Shown here: piece by piece, positions 27,501 through 40,600 of the stretch
Numbering within the stretch: the stretch's first letter is position 1
How the letters are laid out: every line of letters starts with the position of its first letter
NCBI GenBank assembly: GCA_029948255.1
Contig: JALIZF010001769.1
Location: 372,001 to 436,000, forward strand
DNA length: 64,000 nucleotides
Direction of reading: 5' to 3'
Origin: Telmatactis stephensoni
Lineage: Eukaryota > Cnidaria > Anthozoa > Actiniaria > Isophelliidae
Notes under the pieces: model-generated
Seen by the model: only the letters and a program-made list of their open reading frames with translations
What the model was told of the DNA's origin: nothing
The model's database searches: none
Program-made: the position numbers and the translations under genes

Positions 27501-30500
27501 ACAGGTCTTACTGGCTTGCCCAATGTTTTCTAAATATAATCCCCTTGAGGAGTAAGAGTCTTAAGAGTCTTGTATTAGGTGAACATCCTTTCATTAAAGG
27601 ATTTCAAAACAAAGAAATGTATCTCCTAAGAGGACTGTACTGGGAAAACATTTAGGAAAGTGAATAAGGACTGTTATAAATGGAGTCATGTGTACAATAT
27701 TTTGTAGTGTTATAATAGGTTTCCAAAAGTGTATGATTTTATAATATTTGAGTTGCATAGGCTAATTTGGGTTCTGCAAAAGGCTGCAATGTTGTGGGCA
27801 ACAATTTTGGAGATAGACTTACATGGTACAGTGTACAATGCAGTTTGTCTATTATTCTTACAGTGTACAATCATGTTGTATTGTTGACTTCATGAATTCC
27901 ACTTTGTCTGTCATACATAAATATCATTGAATTTTGTATAAGTGAGAAATGGTTACATCTTTAAAAGTGTATAATTTTCATCTTATTTGCTATAACTCTA
28001 GCATATTCTGAATGCTTTGCTTTGACTGTCATATGGACTCATACTCTGGATAACGTTTATAGGTTCTTTCCAAAAGACCCAATGGTATATGGGCAGCACG
28101 TCTCCCCATTGAATATAAGGTACACTCAAAATTGTCTATTCTTGGGTTGCATGTGACGTCACGGCAGCCATCTTGGATGAACTCAACAAAAGGTCTCTCA
28201 TTAGTGTCACTTGTTTGTTCATCCAACATGGCTACCGGTCTATTGTCTTCTGAATTCCCAAAGGACTGGATGAAACCCAGCAATAAAGTTTAAGATATCT
28301 TTCTGACTGTTTGGGAGCATTCCTGCTGGATCTGTGACATCAAAGAAACTCGTCTATTAATTATAATTGCTTCCTTTGGAAGCTTATGGTGTAATGAAGA
28401 TTAAACATATACATATAGTATATAATATATATTTTTGACTCTATATTTATTAATGTAGAAATGTTTTGATAAAGACCTGAAAATACGTGATCATGGATTT
28501 ACAACAGTAGTAGAACTTGTTGATGCTATGCCAGACATTGTAAGAATAGAAAGACCAACTAAAACTGGGGACTGGCTCTTGTTTGGTGTTAAGCAAATAA
28601 GCTACCAAGACGGTGAGTATAAAATCATGAAGCCTTCTGTCCATGTCAGAAATTTCAAAAGTTTACATGTATGTAACTCCCTATTGAGACCTTCCCTAGG
28701 GACATGCATTATTATGAACAGACAGAAGTAATATCAACCAAATTAATACTGGTTGGTATTTCTGTCTGTCCATTGAACTTCCCTACCTGGGGAAGATGGA
28801 GAAGTGTTGATATTAGGGAAAGGGACCAGTATCTATATTTCTCCACTGAGTCCTCTCTAAAGCAAGGGTATAAAGTTAAAGACCCTTCCAAATGAAACAT
28901 GTTTTTATGACAATCTTTCTATGACAAAATGGATTTTCCCTGTCTACACAAGCACATTTCATGTAACAAATATATTTCTCATATGCATTTCTCAGTCAAT
29001 ACGAACAAAAAATATTTGTCAAATATACATAATTTGTCATAAAAATATGCTTGTGTCCAAGAGCTGTTACAGTTGATAAAGACTGTGCAGCTCTCCCATT
29101 GTAATGATACTGACATCCTCATTAAACTCACCTCTAATATGTTTAGTTTATTCAATGAGTAGTTTTCAAATGGCAGTGGGGCCGGGGTAGAGCATTGATG
29201 GAGGGTGATGGATGCTCTGGGATATCACTTTGGGTGATGGGTTGAAGATATTACATTTCTATTCCTATCTCAATGATATTTCCCGATGTCAGTATTAATG
29301 TTAAATATGATTTTACCTGTTGTGTTCTTCCAGACAAAATAGACACCTCAAAGCCATCAGAAGTCAAGGGTGATTTCACCAAGTCAATTGGTGATGCACG
29401 CTCCAACAGTACTAAATCTAAGAGAGTGCTTCAAGTAGAGGACGGTGTAGGACAAGGCATTTACTTCCAACATGCCAGCATGCCTGATTCAGGCTATGTC
29501 ACTCTGTATGTATCCCACTGTGTTGAACCTCACAACTTCTGGGTGATTTTTACAGATGAATGGCCAAAACTAGAAGCACTTGGTAAAGACATCAGGTATT
29601 GTACTAAGAGCCTCCAACTAAGGCATTATAGTTATTGATTACTAGTTGTTATCAATTACTATTAGTTATCAATGACTAGTACAGGAATAAAGTTGCTGTT
29701 GATAACAAACTGGGCTCATTTGGATTTGAGAACAAAGGGATAAAATGGGGTCAATGTTGTACCAGATGATAGCCCATTCTATGGACGACATTGTGCAACT
29801 ACCTCAACACTGAGTAAGAGGGGTAGAGGGGAGAACAATTAATTGAAAGTGATGGGTTTACTCAAAAAGCAACAATTTTTCACTTTAATTGTCTTAACCT
29901 TTTTGTCCGGCATTGTAGTATGTAACAATTATTATAATACATCTGCCAAAAGTAGAAAGCTCTGCCTGTAGCATTATTTACTTAGAGTGGTTTTCGTATG
30001 AGTGGGAAACTGACCGTACCAGTTACGGTCAATGTACAGTACGGTTACGGCAGGAATTTCGAACGTTGTTATAGACATTATGGTACTGACACGGTTACGG
30101 TACGGTATGGTCAGTTTCCCACTCATACGAAAACTGCTCTATATGGAGCTTTACATTTACAATTGTCTACTTTTTCGATACCTATTAATAGTACATTTTG
30201 TTTTGGGGGTAGTATTTGTGTGTGAATACAAACAAAATAGCAGCAGTGATGAAGTTATCCCATAATCTTATTGATATCTGCAAATTGACAAAAATGGAAG
30301 CTAAAATGAAGTCTACAAAACCTATCAGTTGATTTCAAAATAGTCTACTGGCAAAATAGCATTACTGTATCTATTAAACGCTGGTTATCTCAGAGAGCAA
30401 AACACTAATGGGAAATCAGAGAATATAGCGTAAATTATAGTTTATTTGTTTTTAGCATATTTTACAATAGTTCTGAAGGTGACAAGTACAACATGCCTGA

Positions 30501-33146
30501 ATGGCTTGTGTCTGTTGGACAGGTTAGTCATTGGAGTTAGATTGTTTTGTAATCTGCCTGGGGCTGGAAAGCCCATTAGTGCTAATCCATGTCCAGGGTA
30601 CATACATACATACTACATACAAACTGCAAAAAAATAAGTACTGTACATTCATATAAACCCACAGAAAAGAGTGAATGGTTTGACATGTTGTCCCGTAGGT
30701 GTGCTGTGCTTGGTGTGAAGACTATGGTGACTGGTTTAGAGCTGTAATCACTGGTGTGACTTCAATGCAGAGTATTGAGGTAGGGACTTACAGTGGGGAG
30801 TTCCTGAACTCTTGAAGCATTCACATGATGATAGTTTATTTCAACTCAATCTTTCTGTGTAGGTGTTTTATGTTGACTATGGCAACAACAGTAGAGTAGC
30901 ATTATCAGAGCTCCGAGTTCTCAGGTATTGGTGATTCCACATAAACATGAACTTGCATAAATGATAGAGACTATGCAGTACATGTAACACTTGCTGCTTC
31001 TATTTTTAGATCTGCATTCCTAAAAATACCTGGTCAAGCGTCTCACTCACAACTGGCTTACATCAAACCAATTAAAGGGGTACGTACTGTTTTCATTAAG
31101 AGCAACAGTAAGTTAATATCAGTAGGGTGTTATTAGGCTATTGGCAGAATGTCAGTAGGCTGTTGGTAGTTTTTCAGTTTTCAAGCTGTCAGTAGACTGT
31201 TGTTAGGGTGTCAATAGGTTGTTGGTAGCTGGTGTCAGTAGGTTGCTGGTATAAGGGTGTCAATAGGTTGTTGGTACAAGGGTGTCAGTAGGTTGTTGGT
31301 ATAAGGGTGTCAGTAGGTTGTTGGTATAAGGGTGTCTGTAGGTTGTTGGTATAAGGGTGTCAGTAGGCTGTTGGTATCAGGGTGTCAGTAGTAGGTTGTT
31401 GGTATAAGGGTGTCAGTAGGTTGTTGGTATAAGGGTGTCAGTAGTAGGTTGTTGTATAAGGGTGTCAGTAGGTTGATGGTATAAGGGTGTCAGTAGTAGG
31501 TTGTTGTATAAGGGTGTCAGTAGGTTGATGGTATAAGGGTGTCTGTAGGTTGTTGGTATAAGGGTGTCAGTAGGTTGTTGGCATAAGGGTGTCAGTAGTA
31601 GGTTGTTGGCATAAGGGTGTCAGTAGTAGGTTGTTGGTATAAGGGTGTCAGTAGTAGGTTGTTGGTATAAGGGTGTCAGTAGTAGGTTGTTGGTATAAGG
31701 GTGTCAGTAGGTTGTTGGTATAAGGGTATCAGTAGTAGGTTGTTGGTATAAGGGTGTCAGTAGTAGGTTGTTGGTATATGGGTGTCTGTAGGTTGTTGGT
31801 ATAAGGGTGTCAGTAGGCTGTTGGTATCAGGGTGTCAGTAGTAGGTTGTTGGTATAAGGGTGTCAGTAGGTTGTTGGCATAAGGGTGTCAGTAGGTTGTT
31901 GGTATAAGGGTGTCAGTAGGTTGTTGGTATAAGGGTGTCAGTAGTAGGTTGTTGGTATAAGGGTGTCAGTAGGTTGTTGGTATATGGGTGTCTGTAGGTT
32001 GTTGGTATAAGGGTGTCAGTAGGTTGTTGGTATAAGGGTGTCAGTAGGTTGTTGGTATATGGGTGTCTGTAGGTTGTTGGTATAAGGGTGTCAGTAGGTT
32101 GTTGGTATAAGGGTGTCAGTAGGTTGTTGGTATAAGGGTGTCAGTAGGTTGTTGGTATAAGGGTGTCAGTAGGTTGTTGGTATAAGGGATGTCAGTAGTA
32201 GGTTGTTGGTATGTTATCAGTATCTTGTTAGTAAGGGGGTCAGTAGTTTGTTGTTATGTAACTGTAGATTGAAATCATTAAGAACTACTTTGTTTGTACA
32301 GACTGAGTGGTCTCCTGGCTGTTGCCATCGCTTCTACCACCTGACAAAGAATTACAAGGCTCTGTATGGCCTACTTTGTGGAACAAAGGTAATACTTCTA
32401 TGATTTATATACCACAGTTGTAGATATTCAGGTGTAACCATGGGAGGGAAGGGGTATCCAAAGATACAGTGCACATGCCATTGTGTCCAAAAGCTGTACT
32501 AGAATGGGAGTTTGCTTTTTTGATATACATGTATATTGAATGTTTGTTTATTTATTTTGTATGTTTTTATTAATAAATGCGTAGAGAAGTGTAGGAAAAT
32601 TTAGTTTGTTATCAGAAGTGTAGTTTGCTAATGAGTAGTGACTCCCCAGTTGTTATAACCTTGAAAGCTTTTAAAACCACAAAAACATGATCATCGTCAA
32701 TAATGGCTGTATACTTTTAGGATGGAAAACTTTGCCTTTGTCTTATTGACACATCATGTGATGAAGATGTTCATATAAATGATCTACTAGTTGATGAGGG
32801 CTATGCTGTATTCTGCCCTGATTCTCCTGTCAGCCCTACTACTTCCCCTGTTAAATCATTCTTTAGCCAACACTCACTGGAAAAGGTAAGATGAAAGGTA
32901 TATCTTTATTGGGCATTTAGTGTATAGACAGATAGACAGTCAGACAGCTGAACCAACTGATTCACTGACAACTTGTTGATAACTGACAGACAGGAAGTCT
33001 GATGATAGGCAGTCAGTCAGTTGGACACACCAACCACCAAACTGACAAAAAACAGGTGGACAGACAGACACTTACTGATAACTGGCTGACAAACAGATGG
33101 GTAGCAGACCTATCATTTTACTGACTGAGTGGTAGACTGGCTGATG

Positions 33147-33188
<42 letters not shown>

Positions 33189-34511
33189 TCTATCTATTGT
33201 ATTACTGACAGACAGACTGACTGATAGTCAAGCAGACAGGTAGACCTATATATTGTTTTCCCAATTACATGTAGGTGAAACACTTGACACATGCCAAAAT
33301 TGACAGACAGACATATCAATAAGTCTTGGAATTACTGATGTCTTTGCCATCTAGAGCAGATTTTGTATGAGTGTGAAATGGACTGCGCTGCGTCATGACC
33401 ATGGTAGTGACATGATGTCTGTAAAAACATTTGAAATTCATGCTGTAACTGTGCCGTGATCGTGCGGTGCTGTTTTCACAGTCTTACGAAATCTACTCTA
33501 CTGTAACTTCACATAATGATTGTAAAAAGGTTTTCACTTGATATACCAGGTAAATGAAGACAAGCATAAGAACAATCAACCTCCTGGTCTTCCTCCTGCT
33601 AGAAAGGAACAGCAGTTGTTTAACCAGCATATAGCAACATCATTAGCATCTACAGCTTTACCAGGTCTGTCCCTTTTCAACAATCACTGTTAATTAAGCA
33701 ATAGAAAACTTTTTCTGTGTTCGCATAGCCTGATATAAACACAAGAGGGGTTGGGAGAATTCGAGACAGTTATGCAACGTCGAGGGTTTGCATAACTTTC
33801 GAGAATTCTCCCAACCCCTTTCATGCAAACACAGCTCTCAGCCAATCAAAATGCGTTTATGTAGTTTTATAAAATATTTGAGATATAACGCGCGTGCTGA
33901 TTGGCTAGCTACCATGTTTATATCAGAGGACAGAGACATGGCTCGCTAAAAAAAACGTCGAAATTTGTTATAAAAGCAATATAAAACGATCGCTTATGTC
34001 TCTGTACTGTGATATAAACACAGTGGAAGATGTAGAGCACTTGAAAAGCAAGAGAAACACTCGGCTACGGCTCGTGTTCCTAAGCTTGCTTTTCTCTTGC
34101 TCTACATCTTCCATCGTGTTTATATCACAGTACAGAGACATGCGCACGCGTTTTATATTCCTTAATTCCACACACCATTTTGTGCATGAATAAATAACCA
34201 GAGGAAAAGCTTCTTTTATTTTTTTCAAGAAAAAGTAGTGTTTGTTATAATGATGCAGGGTTATAAAAACAGTGCCTCAAGGGGTCTCTGAAAGTGACCA
34301 TTCTCTTGACAGCTCTGTTAATGTAAAGTACTCATTATAAAAATGTCAAACTTTAGGATTGTGAATGGTCAACAAGAAACTGAAAATCTCTTGACAAATT
34401 TATTTTTACAGCATCTAAGCAAAATTTGAGAACCATTGTCACTAGTTTTGTTGCATGCACAATCTTGCACGAAAAACAAGACCCTGATTGATTGATTGAT
34501 TGATTGATTGA

Positions 34512-34558
<47 letters not shown>

Positions 34559-34583
34559 TGATTGATTTGATTGATTGATTTGA

Positions 34584-34654
<71 letters not shown>

Positions 34655-37600
34655 CAGTGATTGATTGATTATTTGATTGATCTCATTTTATTATTATTAT
34701 TTTTTGGAAGAATCATTCTCACTTCCAGTGTTTTTATCTGGTCTGTATTACTCTTTATCTTGTAGAATTTCCTTTCAAGCTAGACGCAATAAATAATGGC
34801 CCAATTCCAAACAGGTACTTGCTAGCATGTAGTGATCCTACTCACATACTATGAAAGTGATAGTGATGGATTTGAAAGTTTGTCCATAATGATTACTTCT
34901 TGATAACTTTGTATTTAGTTTAATATTGGCAATGGTCTCACCAGAGCATTTAACTATAGCTAACTCACTTTTACCAATGCTAACCGTTGTTGTTAAAAGT
35001 GAGATGAAATTGACTCAGTAATTTTATTAAAAACAGCTTTGTTCAAGAGAAGAGTAAAGAAGTAAACAGATTCACTGAAGACCAAGGTACAATTCCTTCT
35101 CTTATTAAAGGGGTCGTGTTGACTCTGCAACATTACCAACAAATGAGTTGTTGATCTATATCACAGGTAACCCAAGCTCAACACTTTTCTAAGAGAATGT
35201 ATGGGGATTTAGAGTTCAGTTGGAAATATTTAAATAAAAACTCCAGGACTTCTGTTGTGTAATTCTGTTGATTTTTGACCCTTGTATGCAGTTTCAGCGA
35301 ATTTAGATTTATTGGCAAACTATCCCTTCATATTGCTGTGAAACAGAATGCTCATCCGATTTGTATTTGCCGAGAAAATCGATTCAAAGTGGAGTGCATC
35401 GACCGCGATTTCGGCTCGTCAGCTTCCAACCTTGTCATTTCTCTTAGGGGAAGGCTTTGCTCAAGTGAAATTCGCTGAAACTGCATACAAGTGTCAAAAA
35501 TCAACAGAATTACACAACAGGTAAATCCTGGAGTTTTTATTTAAATATTTCCAACTGAACTCTAAATCCCCATAAATTCTCTTAGAAAAGTGTCGAGCTT
35601 GGGTTACCTGTGATCTATATATATTCAATAATTAATATTGGGTCTGGATGGGAAAATATAGAAAGCAAGGCATAAGGCCAGTGAAAAAAGATGAATTTAG
35701 GTTGAAAAGGCAATACTTCAGTGTTATGTGTTACCTATTTTGTGGACGATTTAAGCCGGTGATACACGCTACAATATTTTCTCGCGTTGGCAGTGCAGTT
35801 TTAGAGATTTTGTTGAGAGAGCGAAATTGTCAAATGTATCATGTCTTTGCAACAACGTCTACAACGATTCTCGCAACCAAAATTTGTTGCAGAAAATTCA
35901 AAAGTGTTTTTTCTCTGCAACATTTTGAATACTGCACATATTGAATGTTGCAGAGTGATGATAGACGCTTAATTTTTCTCAGCAACAAAATCTAAAATTG
36001 CATTGCCAGCGCGAGAAAAAATTGCAGCGCCTGTGTATCGCCGGCTTTATAAACCGCGAGCTGTAATAATAGGATGAATTATCGGCATTTTAACGTGTTT
36101 GTTATACGAGTTGTGGGCATGATAGTTAAATGTTAAATAGTTAAATCAAAGGACACTACGTTGACTCAGTGGTAATATCCATGTATTTACTGGATGCAAT
36201 ATATTATTATATGAATAAACAAGATGCCGCCGCCCGAAGTTGCCGGTAGTGTGTGTGCAGTCTCGCCTACACTGTGTTACACTAAAGGGCCAACAGTAGT
36301 TGGCAAAAGCTGATGTGATGTCCCTGCCTTCATTGGAAGGGAAAGCTAATAAACTAGATGCTTATTGAGTGTGTTTGTCTAGCAGAATCAGACATGGCAT
36401 TTATTGAGGAAATCTGTAGTGAAATAGATCAAGAAACTGAAGAAGAATATATATTAAAAAGGTAAAACTGTCATTAAATAGTGTATTTGAGCCTTGTCCA
36501 CTGTGCTTTTGGGAAAACACCGTCTCTAAATAAAAACGTTAATGCAATTTAATTTCAGCCTCATTTTCAAGATGGCCCGTTACTAACTTTACTATTTATT
36601 GCAGCATATAGAATAAAATATAGAAATAAAATGGCCAAAAAGAGTCATATTATAAAATTCTTATTGTCTGAGTTAGATCGAGCTAAACAGGAAAATATTT
36701 GGTTCTCGCTCATTCTGTACAAACCTCGCTGCGTTCGAACTTTTCCCTTTCGTCCCTCCCACTAACTCGATATGTTATTTTGTACTTACAGTCTTGTTTT
36801 TGTAGGTTAAGTTTGATGGATATGTGTACCATACATGTTATCAACTACTTCAAAGTTCCCTATGTTACAAGTGCAGACATATCTGTATTGTTATGGGACA
36901 GTGATGTCCTTAGAGCCATGGTACGATATCATTTATTTATTGTTTTATTTATTGTTTTTGTGTTGTTTTGTTTTGTTTTGTTTTGTTTTTTGGACAAGAG
37001 AGCTTCGACCACTGCTATGGTTATGTTTTGTAAAACCACGTTTGCTCATTTAATAACTGAAATTCTGGAAACATTAGTAACTTGTTATATATTTTTTGTT
37101 ATATTATTGTTATACAGCTCCGTCAGAAGAAGTTGGCTGTACCAAAGCTTGTACTGTCTAATGAAGAGGACAGTGAGTTGATTGAACAGTTAGTCAAGTA
37201 AGGCTGTTCGGTCGTTTGATTGTTTGTTTGTTTGTTTGTTTGTTTGTTTGTTTGTTTGTTTGTTTATTTATTTGTTTGTTTGTTTGTTTGTTTGTTTATT
37301 TGTTTGTTTGTTTGTTTGTTTGTTTATTTATTTATTTATGTTGTGAGTTACATTTTTCTGTGGGTTGTAAGGTTCATGGTTTTAAGGTAGTTAGTAAGTG
37401 TTATGTGTATAGGTTAATAAGCCCCTAGCATGATGACGTCTTTGTTCCCTCTCTATACCAGAATCCTTTTCAAGAGCCTTTCGTATTCAAATTTTTTTCC
37501 TTCAAGAATACAAACACAATAGATTTAATTACCGAACAAAAGCTACTCGAAAAGGATTCTGGTATAGAGAGGGGTCAAAAACGTCATCATGCTAGGGACT

Positions 37601-40600
37601 TATTGTAAAGGGAAAACACGAATGTAAACGCACGGACGGACGAACGAACACGAATAATCTGTAACGCCGTCTAACTAATAGATAACTTACTGACATTTCA
37701 AGCCTAGACCCTTCGTCGCAAAAAATAAGCAAACAAAGGGAACAATACAGCATATGCATGTGTCACTTGATTGACTGTAGCTGATTCACTTGTGTTTCAG
37801 ATACAACGTAAGAGGTGTAATGGATGGTGAAACTCCACGAACTTTTGTTACTCTATATCCATTAACAAGGTAATTGACAACAAAGCCTTATGTTGCCTTT
37901 GATTGTTACGTCACGAGCACACACACTACACGACACGATCATAACGGTGACGCCACGGTTAACATCAACACTGTACCGTCTCTTCGTGACTTTCGTGACT
38001 CGTCTACTAAGTTAATACACATACCCATATGACGTCTCTCATTGTTTCTTTATAGCTGACAATAGTCCAGTCTCCAGTTACTAGATACCGCTGAGCTTCT
38101 TGACAAAAGGCGCATTTATGCAGGGTTAGCCTCCTTTTCAAGAAAGACCTATGGGATTAACAACGATTTCTGTATTGTTCTTAGTCAAAATGTATTGCTT
38201 TTCTCGCTGGTATTTTCGAATAATTTACCTTGACTCGAGGCTAACCCTGCACCAGTGGGTCTGTTGTCAGCGGTATGAACAAACTCGAAAAAGGGCTATT
38301 AACGCTTATTTACTGTTTGCAATAGACTTTTAGTGTTACCCGCATTAAATAAAGTGTTTATTATTATTCTATTATTGGTATTATAAACCAGTTCTAAATC
38401 AAAGGTATGTTTTTTCTATTTAGCTTGCCAAATATTTTAAGAAAGTTCAATCATCCGTTAGAAGATCTTGTTTCGCGTGTAGAACTTGAAGTACAACAGT
38501 TTGAAAATGAGGGGGATGACTACTGGCTTGTTAAGGTAATCAAATGAGGGGGATGACTACTGGCTTGTTAAGGTAATCAAGTGAGGGGGATGACTACTGG
38601 TTTGTTAAGGTAATCGAATGAGGGGGATGACTACTGGCTTGTTAAGATAATCAAATGAGGGGGATGACTACTGGCTCGTTAAGGTAATCAAATGATGTGG
38701 GATGCCTGCAAAACTGCATGCACGCACACTTAAGGATGCATGTATGAAAAGGGTGCGTTTACGATGTTTTGAAAACAAGCAGTATGTTGTTATTGATGGT
38801 TTGAGGGAAAATGCTGATTCACTGAACAAACTGACATCCCTAGTTGTATGTGATATAGAAGCGAACGTTCCTGTATTAGAGAAACACCCGATATGGTCGC
38901 TAACACGTGAGGTGGTGGAAGACACGCGCAACAGAGTCGTTTTTGTTTGAGCGAGTCCGCGCTGTACCGTTACGGTTGTACCGTTACCGTACGCTATTCC
39001 TGTCGTAACCGTACCGTGCGGTGACCGTGCCGTTTTCACAGTCATACGAACATCGGCTCTATTCAACAGAGTCCGACTAAATGTTCTAGGAGAAGTCGTG
39101 GATGAATATTGTGAAAACGTAAAATGCTGGAAGAACTGACAGATTTGAAATGTTAAAATTAATACTTCCATTTACTAGTAGGTGAGCTATAATCGTGTTT
39201 TTTTTGTACTTGATTAGGAGGATTTAGAGAGTGAGTCGACGGGAACTGATTCTGAGGTAAATACTCCTTGTTTACCTTTAGTTTTCAGCACATGCTTAAC
39301 GACAATCTTATTTTGATCTTTAGAGTCGAGATGAAGAAGACATAAGTTCCCACATGGAAATTGAAGAACTCAAACTTGTGATTCAAGCGTTGCAATTCAG
39401 AAGGTACAATCTAATATTCTGCCCTAGGGTTTGTCGTTGTCGTCGTTGTTGTTGTTGACGATGCAGATGATAATTTCCCCAACCTTACTCTCAGGGCGCG
39501 TGAAAACCCCCGACGAATAACCCTGATATAGACTAACTGTTGTGACAATTTTCGTGGCTTTTCTATACGCAGAGACTCTTGGGTCTTTTTGTCGTGGTGT
39601 TTGCTTTTGGACTTCCTGTGCTATTCTTATCGGGGTATACGTAGCCATTAAATTGAGAAATATTTCTCTATGACGTAGAATTTTTCCCCTCCTAGATTTT
39701 CGATAAACTATGTTCATATGTGTCTCTAAAAGTACCGAGTCCTTTTGGTGTTTATCCTTGGTGCTTATTTTAAGATGTAGGATTCTCAGTCATGGAAAGT
39801 GTTCGAAACAAGCTAGATGACACGATCTACGTATACATAGCAATTGCTCGATCTTTTTCTCGGACAGCTTGGGATTCCAAGTAAAAATTGTTTCGCAAAT
39901 TTAGATTTGTGAATGAACCAATCAGGAGAAGTGTTTTAACTACTGTTCAACCATGTGGCTCTTTAATTAAGTCTTTACAAGGGTGGCTTATCAGACACCA
40001 CAACAAAATGAACCGTGATTGCGAACTTTATGAAATTGCTCCCAAATGAAAATATTAGGCAGTGAAACAAACCAAACTTTACCGGTGAAACTCAAGCCAC
40101 AGAGGCAAAAATCAGAGTCAAAAATTCAGTTTCAACAGATGGTATATTCAAGAGACCATAATACTAAGAGAGCGAAGCTCAGTATTGATGTCTGTGCCAT
40201 GTTCGTGGCGGCTAAGGCTATTTTTAGTAACTTCGCCATAGCGCGCGCAAGTCACTCAACCAATAGAATTTGATTTTTGACGTGCGCGCGGACGGGACCG
40301 TTTGAATTCTATTGTTTAAGAGCCTTGCGCGCGCGATGGCGAAGTTACTAAAAATAGCCTTAGCCGCCACGAACATGGCACAGACATCAATACTGAGCTT
40401 CGCTCTCTTAGTATTATGGTCTCTTGGTATATTCTATCGCCTGCTTTTTCAACCAGTACTTTCTTGTTTTCACCGGTACTCAAAATTAAGCGCAAAACCT
40501 ACTAAATTCTCAAAACATTGACTTGGATTCCTGTGGTCACAACACGCGCGTAAGCCTGAAAGTCCCCAACACTCTGCACACATGCGGTCGTTTTGCCGCG

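Noticed and set aside
31120..32262. Minisatellite considered as a CRISPR array
   Set aside because: Units are contiguous with no unique spacers, and the host is a eukaryote.
32930..33310. CAGACAGA-rich tract considered as a CRISPR-like array
   Set aside because: It is a simple tetranucleotide repeat without spacers, in an animal intron.
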